This document shows, one piece after another, positions 25,356 to 36,097 of a stretch of 64,000 nucleotides of DNA. A model generated the notes under the pieces. That model was given only the letters and a program-made list of their open reading frames with translations. It was not told the origin of the DNA and did no database searches. Position 1 is the stretch's first letter, and each line of letters begins with the position of its first letter. The translations under genes were made by a program, and so were the position numbers. Source of the DNA: Crossiella sp. CA-258035 (GTDB taxonomy: Bacteria > Actinomycetota > Actinomycetes > Mycobacteriales > Pseudonocardiaceae). The stretch spans positions 3,008,001 through 3,072,000 of the forward strand of contig NZ_CP116413.1 of NCBI RefSeq assembly GCF_030064675.1, written 5' to 3'.

Positions 25356-25683
25356 CCGAGCTCCGCACCGCCCGCCTCACCCCGCCCCCAGCCTCCTACC
25401 GGGTCGCGGCCGCCGCCGGACTGCGGCGCGCGCCCCACCTGGACACCGACGGCCCGGATGGTCCAGACCAGATTCACCAACTACCTACTTAAGTCACTTC
25501 CGCGAAACCACTCGACTGTGGCGAAATGGGTCCCGCAGTCGAGCTGAACCTGTTGCCACCGCCGCCCGGAAGTGGTTATTGGGCCACCCCTGCGCTTCGC
25601 CCTTCCGTGGTGTCCGGTGAAGTCCTGCTGCGAATTCGCGGGTCCCTGCCCGCGCATTTCCCTGTGCAGCGAGGAGCTCAGTG
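25356..25683. other. Intergenic region upstream of chitinase
   Basis: A 328-bp stretch with no convincing gene. A 46-codon frame begins with GTGA overlap at the asnB stop but has no ribosome binding site, contains the DasR-like site and is not called. The last 200 bases are less GC-rich and should hold the chitinase promoter. Confidence 0.6.
25459..25470. promoter_or_regulatory. DasR-responsive-element-like site
   Basis: TGGTCCAGACCA is a near-perfect palindrome. It matches the TGGTCTAGACCA/TGGTCCAGACC repeats known upstream of Streptomyces chitinase genes and bound by the GlcNAc-responsive GntR regulator DasR (established knowledge). It lies about 214 bp upstream of the chitinase start. Confidence 0.65.
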
Positions 25684-26388
25684 ATGAAACGTCGTCTGCT
25701 CGGAATGCTGGTCGCCCTGCTGGCCGCGGCCGGGTTCGCCGCCGTGGTGCCCGCCGCCGCGGCGCCGGCCGCATTCATGATCAGCGAAGGCCAGTTCAAC
25801 CAGATGTTCCCCAGCCGCAACGGCTTCTACAGCTACGCCGGCCTGCGCAACGCGGCCCAAACGTTCGGGGCCTTCGCCAACCAGGGCAGCGCCACCGTGC
25901 AGAAGCAGGAGCTGGCCGCCTTCCTGGCCAACGTCAGCCACGAGACCGGCGGCCTGCGCCACGTGGTGGAGCAGAACACCGCCAACTACCCGCACTACTG
26001 CGACCGCAGCCAGCCCTACGGCTGTCCCGCCGGGCAGGCCGCCTACTACGGCCGCGGCCCGATCCAGCTCAGCTGGAACTTCAACTACAAGGCCGCGGGC
26101 GACTACCTCCGGGTCAACCTGCTGGGCAACCCCTGGCTGGTGCAGAACGACGCGACCATCTCCTGGCGCACCGCGATCTGGTACTGGATGACCCAGAACG
26201 GCCCGGGCTCGATGACCCCGCACAACGCGATGGTGAACAGCCGCGGCTTCGGCGAGACCATCCGCAGCATCAACGGCTCGCTGGAATGCAATGGCAAGAA
26301 TCCGGCACAGGTGCAGAGCCGGGTCAGCAACTACCAGCGCTTCACCGGGATCATCGGTGTCGCGCCGGGCGGGAACTTGTACTGCTGA
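25684..26388 (+). CDS. Secreted GH19 chitinase, catalytic domain only
   Basis: 234 residues. Sec signal about 1-27 (MKRRLLGMLVALLAAAGFAAVVPAAAAP), then a compact GH19 domain. The catalytic Glu is in VSHETGGL at about residue 83; the VVEQNTANYPHYC region, YYGRGPIQLSWNFNY and the Asn/Ser-rich late segment are typical of actinobacterial ChiC-like enzymes. There is no chitin-binding module, unlike many relatives. ATG 25684 is favoured over GTG 25681 because GGAG is 7 nt upstream. A terminator follows. Likely GlcNAc/chitin-controlled through the dre-like site. Confidence 0.92.
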   Translation: MKRRLLGMLVALLAAAGFAAVVPAAAAPAAFMISEGQFNQMFPSRNGFYSYAGLRNAAQTFGAFANQGSATVQKQELAAFLANVSHETGGLRHVVEQNTANYPHYCDRSQPYGCPAGQAAYYGRGPIQLSWNFNYKAAGDYLRVNLLGNPWLVQNDATISWRTAIWYWMTQNGPGSMTPHNAMVNSRGFGETIRSINGSLECNGKNPAQVQSRVSNYQRFTGIIGVAPGGNLYC

Positions 26389-26406
26389 CCAATTCACTGC
26401 TCCATT

Positions 26407-26442
26407 CGGGGGTGTGACCGGAACAGGTCGCACCCCCGTTTT
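26407..26442 (+). terminator. Chitinase terminator
   Basis: 13-bp stem CGGGGGTGTGACC with GGTCGCACCCCCG (one G-U pair), 6-base loop, then TTTT. Confidence 0.88.
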
Positions 26443-26566
26443 CCCGGCTCCGCGTGACCCGTGCCGCCGGGCCGCGGGGTGCGAGGCGGCGAGGGGCCCG
26501 CCAGATCTGCCGGTTGCGCGTCTTCGATGCCTTTTCCGGCAGGTCCGGGGCGACCGACTAGCCTGA

Positions 26567-27304
<738 letters not shown>

Positions 27305-27364
27305 CCTGTTCTGCCAGGCTAGGGCCGTCGTCATCAACTTCAGTTCGACTCGGAGGAAGAGCAC

Positions 27365-28132
27365 GTGACCGGACTGCTCGAAGGCAAGCGGGTGCTGATC
27401 ACCGGAGTGATCACCGAGGCGTCCATCGCCTTCCACGCCGCAAGGATCGCGCAGGAGCAGGGGGCCGAGGTCGTGCTCACCGGCTTCGGGCGCCTCCGGC
27501 TGGTGGAGCGCATCGCGCAGCGGCTGCCCAAGCCCGCGCCGGTGATCGAACTGGACGTCACCAACCAGGAACACCTGGACGGCCTGGCCGACAAGATCCG
27601 CGAGCACGTGCCCGCGCTGGACGGCGTGCTGCACTCCATCGGCTACGCCCCGCCGTCCTGCCTCGGCGAGAACTACATGGACGTGCCGTGGGAGGACGTC
27701 TCGGTCGCCGTGCACACCTCGGCGTACTCGATGAAGGCGCTGGCCAAGGCGGTGCTGCCGCTGATGGGCCAGGGCGGCTCCATCGTCGGCATGGACTTCG
27801 ACGCCCGGGTCGCGTGGAGCAGCTACAACTGGATGGGCTTCGCCAAGGCCGCGCTGGAGAACTGCACCAAGTACCTGGCCAGGGAGCTCGGCAAGCAGGG
27901 CATCCGGGTCAACCTGGTCGCCGCCGGACCGCTGGAGACCATGGCCGCGCGGTCCATCCCGGGCTTCAGCGACTTCAACAACCTGTGGACCGAGCGCGCC
28001 CCGCTGGGCTGGGACACCTCGGACCGCACCCCGGCCGCCAAGGCCATCTGCGCGCTGCTGTCCGACTGGTTCCCGGCCACCACCGGCTCGATGGTGATGG
28101 TCGACGGCGGCATGCACGCCGTCGGTGACTGA
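27365..28132 (+). CDS. inhA: Enoyl-[ACP] reductase InhA/FabI
   Basis: 255 residues. FabI-class SDR: GVITEASIAFHAARIAQEQGA at the N-terminus (the atypical GxxxxxS nucleotide motif), HSIGYAP, and the active-site MDFDARVAWSSYNWMGFAKAAL with Tyr and Lys in the YxxxxxK spacing (Y-N-W-M-G-F-A-K). It performs the last reductive step of fatty-acid elongation, using NADH. GTG 27365 follows GGAGGAAG. Target of isoniazid and triclosan in relatives (established knowledge). Confidence 0.95.
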   Translation: MTGLLEGKRVLITGVITEASIAFHAARIAQEQGAEVVLTGFGRLRLVERIAQRLPKPAPVIELDVTNQEHLDGLADKIREHVPALDGVLHSIGYAPPSCLGENYMDVPWEDVSVAVHTSAYSMKALAKAVLPLMGQGGSIVGMDFDARVAWSSYNWMGFAKAALENCTKYLARELGKQGIRVNLVAAGPLETMAARSIPGFSDFNNLWTERAPLGWDTSDRTPAAKAICALLSDWFPATTGSMVMVDGGMHAVGD

Positions 28133-28199
28133 CTGACAACTGCCTGACAATCCCTGCCCCCGTCCGGTGCGCGAACCCGGGCGGGGGCAGGATTGTGCG

Positions 28200-29249
28200 G
28201 TGAGCTTCGACGCGTTGCTGTTCCTGTCCTTCGGCGGGCCGGAAGGACCCGAGGACGTCCGGCCGTTCCTGGAGAACGTCACCAGGGGACGCGGGGTCCC
28301 GCCCGAACGCCTGGACGAGGTCGCCCAGCACTACCTGCACTTCGGCGGCGTCTCGCCGATCAACCGGCTGAACCTGGCCATCATCGACGCGGTCCGCGCC
28401 GAGCTGGCCCGGCACGGCCTGGACCTGCCGGTCTACTTCGGCAACCGCAACTGGCATCCGATGGCGGAGGACACCGCCGCCAAGATGGTCGCCGACGGCA
28501 TCCGCTCGGCGCTGGTGTTCCCGACCAGCGCCTACGGCGGCTACTCGGCCTGCAGGCAGTACGACGAGGACATCCTGCGCACCCGCGCCGCCGTGGACGA
28601 CGCGCTGGAGCTGGTCAAACTCCGCCAGTTCTTCGACCACCCGCTGTTCGTCGCGGCCTTCGCCGACGCCGTCCGCGCCGCCACCGCCGAACTGCCCGCC
28701 GAGCACCGCGAGCAGGCCCGCCTGGTCTTCACCGCGCACTCGGTGCCGAACTCCGCCGACCAGGCCGCCGGTCCGCCGGAGGAAGGCGGCCAGCGCTACT
28801 CCCGGCAGGTCGCCGAGGCCGCCCGGCTGGTCGCCGCCGCGGTCGGGGTGACCGGGTACGACGTGGTCTGGCAGTCCCGCTCCGGCCCGCCCCAGGTGCC
28901 CTGGCTGGAGCCGGACATCGTCGACCACCTCGACACCCTGCACGAACAGGGCGTCCCCGCGGTCGTGGTGTGCCCGGTCGGCTTCGTCAGCGACCACCTG
29001 GAGGTCATCTGGGACCTCGACGCCGAGGCCAAGGACCGCGCCGCCGAGCTCGGCATGGCCTTCGCCCGCGCCGCCACCCCAGGCCCGGACCCCCGCTTCG
29101 CCGAACTCGTGGTGGAGCTCATCCGCGAGCACACCGACGGCGTCCCCGCGGGCAAGCTCTCGGACTTCCCAGCCGCGGGCTGCACCCGCAACGGAGCCCC
29201 CTGCGCGCCCCTGTGCTGCGAACCCCCGGCCCGCCGCCGCCCGGCCTGA
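28200..29249 (+). CDS. hemH: Coproporphyrin/protoporphyrin ferrochelatase
   Basis: 349 residues. [17 protein letters not shown] and [10 protein letters not shown] at the N-terminus, then a central [16 protein letters not shown] segment. The metal-inserting His is in [11 protein letters not shown] at about residue 180, and [20 protein letters not shown] lies late. Actinobacterial members insert iron into coproporphyrin III (established knowledge). The C-terminal four cysteines ([13 protein letters not shown]) may hold an iron-sulfur cluster, as in other actinobacterial ferrochelatases. GTG 28200 after GGGGGCAGG; an upstream 11-codon extension is not needed. Confidence 0.93.
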   Translation: MSFDALLFLSFGGPEGPEDVRPFLENVTRGRGVPPERLDEVAQHYLHFGGVSPINRLNLAIIDAVRAELARHGLDLPVYFGNRNWHPMAEDTAAKMVADGIRSALVFPTSAYGGYSACRQYDEDILRTRAAVDDALELVKLRQFFDHPLFVAAFADAVRAATAELPAEHREQARLVFTAHSVPNSADQAAGPPEEGGQRYSRQVAEAARLVAAAVGVTGYDVVWQSRSGPPQVPWLEPDIVDHLDTLHEQGVPAVVVCPVGFVSDHLEVIWDLDAEAKDRAAELGMAFARAATPGPDPRFAELVVELIREHTDGVPAGKLSDFPAAGCTRNGAPCAPLCCEPPARRRPA

Positions 29250-29254
29250 CCCAC

Positions 29255-29347
29255 ACCGGCCAACACACCGTCCCATTTCGGCCAACACGCCGACCCGCTT
29301 GTCCCAGCCCGGCGTGTTGGCCGAAGTCGTACGGGGTGTTGGCCGGT
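29255..29347. repeat. Nested inverted repeats (GGCCAACAC / GTGTTGGCC)
   Basis: Outer pair 29255-29271 and 29331-29347 (17 bp, one mismatch) and inner pair 29279-29292 and 29310-29323 (14 bp, perfect) share the core GGCCAACAC. Placed between convergent hemH and the next gene. It can fold into one long cruciform-like structure and may act as terminator or as an interspersed palindromic element. Confidence 0.75.
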
Positions 29348-30120
29348 TAGTGCCGTCCCGCCTGGTCGCTGAACAGGCGGATGGCCTCGGCGACCGCGGC
29401 GTAGCGGGCCGCGCGCACCGCGTCGGAGAGCGGGCGCAGCGCGGCCACCCTGGCCCTGGCGGCGGAGGCGGACACCGTGCCGCCGTCCGGGTCGCCCATG
29501 GCGGCTTGCACGATCGCGGCCACCTCCGCGGCCCGTTCCAGCACCCGCAGCGACCGGCCCGGCATGCCCTGCGGCCACGGGGTGCGGGGGCGGGCGCGCA
29601 GGGCCGCGTCGATCTCGGTGCGCACGCCGGGCCGGTGCCGGGCCACGTCCAGGGAGACCAGGGTGGCCGCGGCCCCGCGGACCGCCTCGGCCATCCGGTG
29701 CTCGGCCTCGCCGATCGGCACGTACTCCAGGTTCGGCGGCGCGGGCAGGGCGAACACCGACCAGCGCAGCACCCCCTCGGCCACCTCCGCCGGCACCAGG
29801 CCCATGGCGGCCGAGGGCAGCACCACCGCCTCCTCGGCGTGCAGCGCGGCCACCTGGAACGGGCCGGGCCCGCCGAGTCCGCGCACGTCGCCGGGCGCGG
29901 GCAGGACCAGCGCACCGGTGCGGGCCCCGGCCCGGCGCAGGCAGGCCAGCAGCAGGGCGGGGCCCACCGGGCGGTCGTCGGGCAACGGCAGGTCGAACCG
30001 TTCGGCGGCGTGTTCGTCCCCCGCGGTGACCTCCTGGAGCTCACCCCACGCCTGGAGGGCGTCGAGCACGTCATCGGAGGCCGCGGAACCGTTCAGCCAC
30101 GCGGAGGTCCAGACCGCCAT
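29347..30120 (-). CDS. Conserved hypothetical protein (Rv1486c position)
   Basis: 257 residues, acidic, alanine-rich, mixed alpha/beta, no signal or membrane helix. No catalytic motif is recognised. It occupies the place of Rv1486c, between hemH and the nfeD/SPFH pair in mycobacteria, which supports a real gene. ATG 30120 is used; a GTG at 30141 is possible and neither has an obvious ribosome binding site. Its stop lies inside the nested repeat element. Confidence 0.75.
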   Translation of the reverse strand: MAVWTSAWLNGSAASDDVLDALQAWGELQEVTAGDEHAAERFDLPLPDDRPVGPALLLACLRRAGARTGALVLPAPGDVRGLGGPGPFQVAALHAEEAVVLPSAAMGLVPAEVAEGVLRWSVFALPAPPNLEYVPIGEAEHRMAEAVRGAAATLVSLDVARHRPGVRTEIDAALRARPRTPWPQGMPGRSLRVLERAAEVAAIVQAAMGDPDGGTVSASAARARVAALRPLSDAVRAARYAAVAEAIRLFSDQAGRH

Positions 30121-30158
30121 GGTCGCGCTGGCACAAGGCACCGGACGAGGTTACTAGG

Positions 30159-30989
30159 GTGTGCCGGGTGCCTTCCTTCTCTGGTGATCCCTACGGACGT
30201 GATGTGCTCGCCGGCGGCCCCAAGCGGCGCGCCGTGCCCGAGGTGCCAGCCGAGCAGGACCTGGTCGTGGAGGACCCCGCCAGCGGGTTCTGCGGCGCGG
30301 TGCTGCGCGTCGAAGGCGGCAACGTGGTCCTGGAGGACCGGCACGGCAGGCAGCGGCTGTTCCCGCTGCGCCCGGCCGCCTTCCTGCTCGACGGCAAGCC
30401 GGTGACGCTGGTCAAACCCGCCGCCAAACCCGCCGGACCCGGCACCTCGGCCTCCGGTTCGGTCCGGGTCGACGGGCTGCGCGCCAAGACCGCGGCCGCC
30501 AGCCGGATCTGGGTGGAGGGCATCCACGACGCCGAGCTGGTGGAACGGGTCTGGGGCCACGACCTGCGGGTGGAGGGCGTGGTGGTCGAGCCGCTGGACG
30601 GCATCGACGCGCTGGCCGAGCGGATCGCGGAGTTCCAGCCCGGTCCGCGCAGGCGGCTCGGCGTGCTGGTGGACCACCTGGTCGAGGGCAGCAAGGAGTC
30701 CCGGATCGTGGCCGCCGCCGCGCACCCGGACGTGCTGGTCACCGGCCACCCGTACGTGGACATCTGGCAGGCGGTCAAACCCGCCTCGGCAGGCATCCGG
30801 CAGTGGCCGGTGGTGCCGCGCGGCCAGGACTGGAAGACCGGCGTGTGCGCCGAGCTGGGCTGGGGCGAGCCGCCCGCGGGCTGGCGGCGGGTGCTCTCCG
30901 GGGTGCGCGGGTTCCGGGACCTGGAGACGCCGTTGGTCGGAGCGGTGGAACGACTCATCGACTTCGTCACTGTCGGTCCACAGCACTGA
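30159..30989 (+). CDS. DUF3097 family protein
   Basis: 276 residues, cytosolic, actinobacteria-specific. Recognisable DUF3097 blocks include SRIWVEGIHDAELVERVWGHDLR and VVVEPLDGIDAL. RRLGVLVDHLVEGSKESR and HPYVDIWQAVKP follow. The first resembles a TOPRIM-like acidic core, a possible nucleic-acid role (inference). GTG 30159 has GAGG 8 nt upstream; GTG 30168 is an alternative. Divergent from the hypothetical gene just upstream. Confidence 0.85.
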   Translation: MCRVPSFSGDPYGRDVLAGGPKRRAVPEVPAEQDLVVEDPASGFCGAVLRVEGGNVVLEDRHGRQRLFPLRPAAFLLDGKPVTLVKPAAKPAGPGTSASGSVRVDGLRAKTAAASRIWVEGIHDAELVERVWGHDLRVEGVVVEPLDGIDALAERIAEFQPGPRRRLGVLVDHLVEGSKESRIVAAAAHPDVLVTGHPYVDIWQAVKPASAGIRQWPVVPRGQDWKTGVCAELGWGEPPAGWRRVLSGVRGFRDLETPLVGAVERLIDFVTVGPQH

Positions 30990-31080
30990 ACCCGGATCGG
31001 GTGATACCCGTCGCCCGGTAGATCACACGTCGGTCACGGCGGCTGGTCACGGTCGGCAACGGCATGGGCACTCTGACACG

Positions 31081-31518
31081 ATGGGCGTCATGGCGGCCCT
31101 GGTCTGGTTGGTAGCCGGAGTCCTGTTGCTGGCAGCGGAAATGCTCTCCGGTGACTTCGTGCTGCTCATGATCGGCGCGGCGGCCCTGGCCGCGGCAGGC
31201 TCGGCCGCGGTGATCGACGTGCTGTGGATCGACGTGGCCGTGTTCGCGGTGACCTCGGTGGTGCTGCTGGCCGCGGTGCGGCCCGCGCTGCGCCGCCGGA
31301 TGCTGGCCGGGGACCACGTCAAGACCAACGTCGAGGCGCTGGTCGGGGGCAAGGCCGTAGTACTGTCCACTGTGGACGCTCACAGTGGGCAGGTGAAGAT
31401 CGGCGGCGAGATCTGGTCGGCCCGCGCCTACGACGAGACGCAGGTGATCGAGGCCGGACGGGCCGTCACCGTCATGGATATCGCTGGAGCGACCGCGGTC
31501 GTGTGGGCGGAAGGCTGA
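31081..31518 (+). CDS. NfeD-like membrane protein
   Basis: 145 residues. Two hydrophobic spans cover about residues 5-50 and a third about 55-72; a short soluble OB-fold domain follows (VEALVGGKAVVLSTVD, GQVKIGGEIWSARAYDE). NfeD proteins pair with SPFH/stomatin proteins in membrane microdomains. The next gene, 4 nt later, is the SPFH partner, as in Rv1487-Rv1488. Confidence 0.9.
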   Translation: MGVMAALVWLVAGVLLLAAEMLSGDFVLLMIGAAALAAAGSAAVIDVLWIDVAVFAVTSVVLLAAVRPALRRRMLAGDHVKTNVEALVGGKAVVLSTVDAHSGQVKIGGEIWSARAYDETQVIEAGRAVTVMDIAGATAVVWAEG

Positions 31519-31522
31519 GGCG

Positions 31523-32791
31523 TTGGAGGCTGGGTTGGGCGCGGTCATTGTCGTCGCCGTCATAGTCCTGCTGGTGCTGGTGGCTGTCGTCAAGGCAGTG
31601 CTGGTGATCCCGCAGGCGCAGGCGGCGGTCATCGAGCGGCTGGGCCGCTTCCGCACGGTCGCGGCCCCAGGGCTGAACGTGCTGGTCCCGTTCCTGGACC
31701 GGGTGCGGGCCCGGATCGACCTGCGCGAGCAGGTGGTCTCCTTCCCGCCGCAGCCGGTGATCACCGAGGACAACCTCACGGTGTCCATCGACACGGTGGT
31801 CTACTTCCAGGTCACCGACCCGCGGGCGGCGGTCTACGAGATCTCCAACTACATCATCGGCGTCGAGCAGCTCACCACCACCACGCTGCGCAACGTGGTC
31901 GGCGGCATGAGCCTTGAGCAGACGCTGACCTCGCGTGACTCGATCAACGGCCAGCTGCGCGGCGTGCTCGACGAGGCCACCGGCCGCTGGGGCATCCGGG
32001 TCGCCCGCGTCGAGCTCAAGGCGATCGACCCGCCGCCCTCCATCCAGGACTCGATGGAGAAGCAGATGCGCGCCGACCGGGAGAAGCGCGCCATGATCCT
32101 CACCGCGGAAGGCCAGCGGGAGTCCTCGATCAAGACCGCGGAAGGCCAGAAGCAGGCCCAGATCCTGGCCGCCGAGGGCGCCAAGCAGGCCGCGATCCTC
32201 TCCGCCGAGGGCGAGCGGCAGAGCCGCATCCTCAAGGCCCAGGGCGAGCGGGCCGCGCGCTACCTGCAGGCCCAGGGCCAGGCCAAGGCGATCGAGAAGG
32301 TCTTCGCCGCGGTCAAGGCGGGCAGGCCCACGCCGGAACTGCTGGCCTACCAGTACCTGCAGACGCTGCCGCAGATGGCGCAGGGCGACTCCAACACGGT
32401 GTGGATGGTGCCCAGCCAGTTCGGCGACGCGCTGCAGGGCTTCGCGAAGATGTTCGGCAACAAGGGCGAGGACGGCGTCTTCCGCTACGAGGCCCCGCCG
32501 GCCGACACCGAGTCCAAGCCGGAGGAGGACGACGAGTCGATCGCCTCCTGGTTCGACACCGCGCCCGACCCGGAGATCGCCCGCGCGGTCAAGGAGGCCA
32601 CCGCGGTCGCGCAGAAGGACGTGCCGCCGCCCGGCCGCTCCTCGGTCCCGCCGCCGGTGCTGGCCCCGGTCGCCGAGCCCGAGCCCGTCCCATCGCCCGC
32701 GCCGGAACCTCCGGCCGCGCCCGCCGCACCGGCACCGGCCCCGGCTCCTCGGGGCGACTCGACCGAGCTGTCCGACGGCGAGACCAAGTAA
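31523..32791 (+). CDS. SPFH/Band 7 (stomatin-like) protein
   Basis: 422 residues. N-terminal membrane anchor about 5-27, SPFH domain (VIERLGRFRTVAAPGLNVLVPFLDRVRA to ATGRWGIRVARVELKAIDPP), then a long coiled coil with AEGQ/AEGE repeats (about 190-255). A proline-rich acidic tail ends the protein. Scaffold protein that oligomerises in membranes with the NfeD partner. Start is TTG at 31523 with GGAAGG 8 nt upstream; TTG 31535 is an alternative. A hairpin terminator follows. Confidence 0.92.
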   Translation: MEAGLGAVIVVAVIVLLVLVAVVKAVLVIPQAQAAVIERLGRFRTVAAPGLNVLVPFLDRVRARIDLREQVVSFPPQPVITEDNLTVSIDTVVYFQVTDPRAAVYEISNYIIGVEQLTTTTLRNVVGGMSLEQTLTSRDSINGQLRGVLDEATGRWGIRVARVELKAIDPPPSIQDSMEKQMRADREKRAMILTAEGQRESSIKTAEGQKQAQILAAEGAKQAAILSAEGERQSRILKAQGERAARYLQAQGQAKAIEKVFAAVKAGRPTPELLAYQYLQTLPQMAQGDSNTVWMVPSQFGDALQGFAKMFGNKGEDGVFRYEAPPADTESKPEEDDESIASWFDTAPDPEIARAVKEATAVAQKDVPPPGRSSVPPPVLAPVAEPEPVPSPAPEPPAAPAAPAPAPAPRGDSTELSDGETK

Positions 32792-33961
<1,170 letters not shown>

Positions 33962-34033
33962 CCGCAACCCGCTGGACCACCTGGTGGTATCCGCTGCGCT
34001 GAACGGGGTCAGCCCGCGCGCCGGTCTCGGTGC

Positions 34034-35086
34034 GTGCGGTTTCATCTGTTCGTGGCGGGCCGGGCAGGGGACGAGTTCCACGATGTCGCTGCTTTGCGCG
34101 GCGCACTGCACGGCTCGCTGTCCCCGCCCAGCCACCACGACGACACCGCGCACTGGCAACGGCTGCACCAGGTGGTCCAGTCCCTGCACGACCTCGTCTC
34201 CGACGGCCGCGCCCAGGAGGCCGTGCAGTTCGCCGAACAGGTCGTCGACGTGCTCGCCGGGGCCGCGCACCAGGTCACCGGCCAGTGGGACGAGCTGGCC
34301 GACCTGGCCCAGCGGGCGCTGGCCGCGCACGCCACCGCCTGCCGCCTGGTCCGCCCCGACCCCTACCGGCTGGCCGGTTGGCTGATCCGGCTCCAGCTCA
34401 CCCACCCCGATGGCCCCGAGGTCCGGCTCGCCGAGTACACCGAGGCCCTGGGCAGCGCCGGGCTCGCCTACTACCGGCAGGGCGCGGAGTCCGCCTGCCG
34501 CGGCCTGCCCACCATCCGCTTCGGCCAGCCCGGCCGCTACGACCGGCACCGCGCCGCGGTCACCAAGCTGGTGGAGGAGCTGGCCGCGCACACCGGCGAC
34601 CCCGACCTCACCGTGCAGATCCTGGCCACCGACCTGTCCACCGCCTGGCAGTACCTGCGCATCGCCTCCGTGCTGGAGGAAGCCGGCCGCAGCGAACAGG
34701 CCCTGGCCTGGGTGGAACGCGGCCTGGTCGCGGCCAAGGGCACCGGCGCGGTGCCCAGGCTGGTCGACCTCGCGGTGGACCAGTGCGTCCGGCTGGGCAG
34801 GCTGGACCGCGCGGTCGAACTGCGCCGCACCGCCTTCCGCGCCCGCCCCGGCCTGGACGCCTTCCTGCGCCTGCGCGCGGTCGCCGACCACGACAAGTCC
34901 TGGGAACGGGAACGCCAACGTGTGCTCAGATGGCTGCGCCAGCCCGGCGAGGACGAGCTGACCCGCAACACCGCGTTGGTGGAGATCCTGCTCTGGGAGG
35001 GCGACCGGGACGCCGCCCGCCGCGCCGCCGCCGAACGCGGCTGCGCTCCCGAGGTCCGTGCCCGGGTTGACCGTTTTGAGGACTAG
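34034..35086 (+). CDS. Alpha-helical hypothetical protein (TPR-like)
   Basis: 350 residues, almost all helix-forming with repeated Leu/Ala-rich pairs (LEEAGRSEQALAWVERGL, LGRLDRAVELRRTAFR), which look like tetratricopeptide or SWIM-associated helical repeats. No zinc-finger cysteines and no signal are present, so it may be the helical half of a SWIM zinc-finger protein that has lost its N-terminus (inference). The start is uncertain; GTG 34034 has no good ribosome binding site. Not assigned a function. Confidence 0.6.
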   Translation: MRFHLFVAGRAGDEFHDVAALRGALHGSLSPPSHHDDTAHWQRLHQVVQSLHDLVSDGRAQEAVQFAEQVVDVLAGAAHQVTGQWDELADLAQRALAAHATACRLVRPDPYRLAGWLIRLQLTHPDGPEVRLAEYTEALGSAGLAYYRQGAESACRGLPTIRFGQPGRYDRHRAAVTKLVEELAAHTGDPDLTVQILATDLSTAWQYLRIASVLEEAGRSEQALAWVERGLVAAKGTGAVPRLVDLAVDQCVRLGRLDRAVELRRTAFRARPGLDAFLRLRAVADHDKSWERERQRVLRWLRQPGEDELTRNTALVEILLWEGDRDAARRAAAERGCAPEVRARVDRFED

Positions 35087-35118
35087 ACACCTTTCGCAGG
35101 TTTCTTAGGATGTGCGGC

Positions 35119-35535
35119 ATGTCGACGCCGTTACCCCGCCGAACGGTCCTGTGCGGACTACTCGCCCTGGCCGGTTCCGCGGCCGCCTGCGGCGACGGCA
35201 AGCCCCCGCGCACCGGCGGCACCGGCACCGCCAAACCCGGCGCCGAGCTGGCCCGCCTGTCCGCGCTGCCCTCGGTCGGCGGCGCGCTGGTGGAGACCGA
35301 GGGCAACGGCATCCTGCTCATCGTGCGGGCCAAGGACGGCGCGGTGCGCGCCTTCGACCCGCGCTGCCCGCACAAGGGCAACCTGATCAGCCCACCGGTC
35401 GGCGGCGTGATCGACTGCCCGACCCACGGCAGCGCCTTCGACGGCGAGACCGGTGAACTCCGCAAGGGGCCGTCGAAAGCGGGGCTCACCCAGATCCCGG
35501 TGAAGGTCGACGGGGAGCGGATCATCCTGATCTAG
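35119..35535 (+). CDS. Rieske [2Fe-2S] lipoprotein
   Basis: 138 residues. N-terminus PRRTVLCGLLALAGSAAACG carries a Tat-like RR and a lipobox (AAAC). Rieske ligands: CPHKGN (Cys, His) and CPTHGS (Cys, His) in FDPRCPHKG..DCPTHGSAFDGETGELRKGP. Small secreted electron-transfer protein anchored outside the membrane; Tat export fits a folded cluster protein. No oxygenase or bc1 partner is nearby. ATG 35119, three codons after another ATG. Confidence 0.88.
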   Translation: MSTPLPRRTVLCGLLALAGSAAACGDGKPPRTGGTGTAKPGAELARLSALPSVGGALVETEGNGILLIVRAKDGAVRAFDPRCPHKGNLISPPVGGVIDCPTHGSAFDGETGELRKGPSKAGLTQIPVKVDGERIILI

Positions 35536-35913
35536 CCCGTGGAATGAGCCACTAGCCGCTGACCGCGCCAACCAGTCGCGGACCACGATCCGGGGGGATC
35601 CGTTGCCGAACGTGCCTGACGCCCGCAGACCCAGCCGTGCGGCGGGCAACGCACCTGGGCCGATGGCTCCTGCCCGGCGTGGCCGTAGTGGCGGACACGA
35701 TACTGAGCACAGCCGAGGCGCAGTGGCTGGCGGCCCGCTTCGACGCGACTCAGTGGGCTCGCGAACCCGCCGCCGACGATCCGCCGCTGCACATCAACAT
35801 CGACGCACGTGACAACTACGTGGCCAGACGAGTTGATGCCGAGGCATGTGCCGAAGCGCTCTCGAAGCCGTGGCGCGAGATGTCGGACCAGGCGGCCAGC
35901 AGCCCCCGTTGAT
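35536..35913. other. Non-coding or decayed stretch with a doubtful 91-codon frame
   Basis: A plus-strand frame at 35637-35912 gives 91 residues (with TILSTAEAQWLAARF and HINIDARDNYVARR). It has no recognised domain and no clear ribosome binding site, and its 3' end abuts the transposase remnant. It may be the head of a gene cut by an insertion. Nothing else convincing was seen. Confidence 0.35.
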
Positions 35914-36060
35914 CAGCAGAGCCGTTCGCGGATCGTCTCCCCTGAACGCGTGGACCACATCGCGCACGTAGTCGGAGCTGACCCCGAGCACCGAGGTGAC
36001 GTCCTGGACCGCCTGCCCCTGGCCGGTCAACTTTCCGGCACGAGCCGCTAGCCAGACCTG
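35914..36060 (-). pseudogene. IS630-family transposase remnant (HTH part)
   Basis: On the minus strand about 36 codons read LAARAGKLTGQGQ, then AVQDVTSVLGVSSDYVRDVVHAF. This matches the N-terminal helix-turn-helix of IS630 transposases (usual pattern VSEDYVRDVIHAFNERGF). Immediately after HAF the frame breaks; a GETIRERL piece in another frame recalls the next IS630 segment. No DDE domain or terminal inverted repeats remain, so the element is dead. Confidence 0.6.
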
Positions 36061-36097
36061 GCAATCCGGTGTCGGTGACTCGCCGTAGGCTTACCGC

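Noticed and set aside
25352-25492. 46-codon frame with GTGA overlap after asnB
   Set aside because: No ribosome binding site, no recognisable domain, and it overlaps the DasR-like site.
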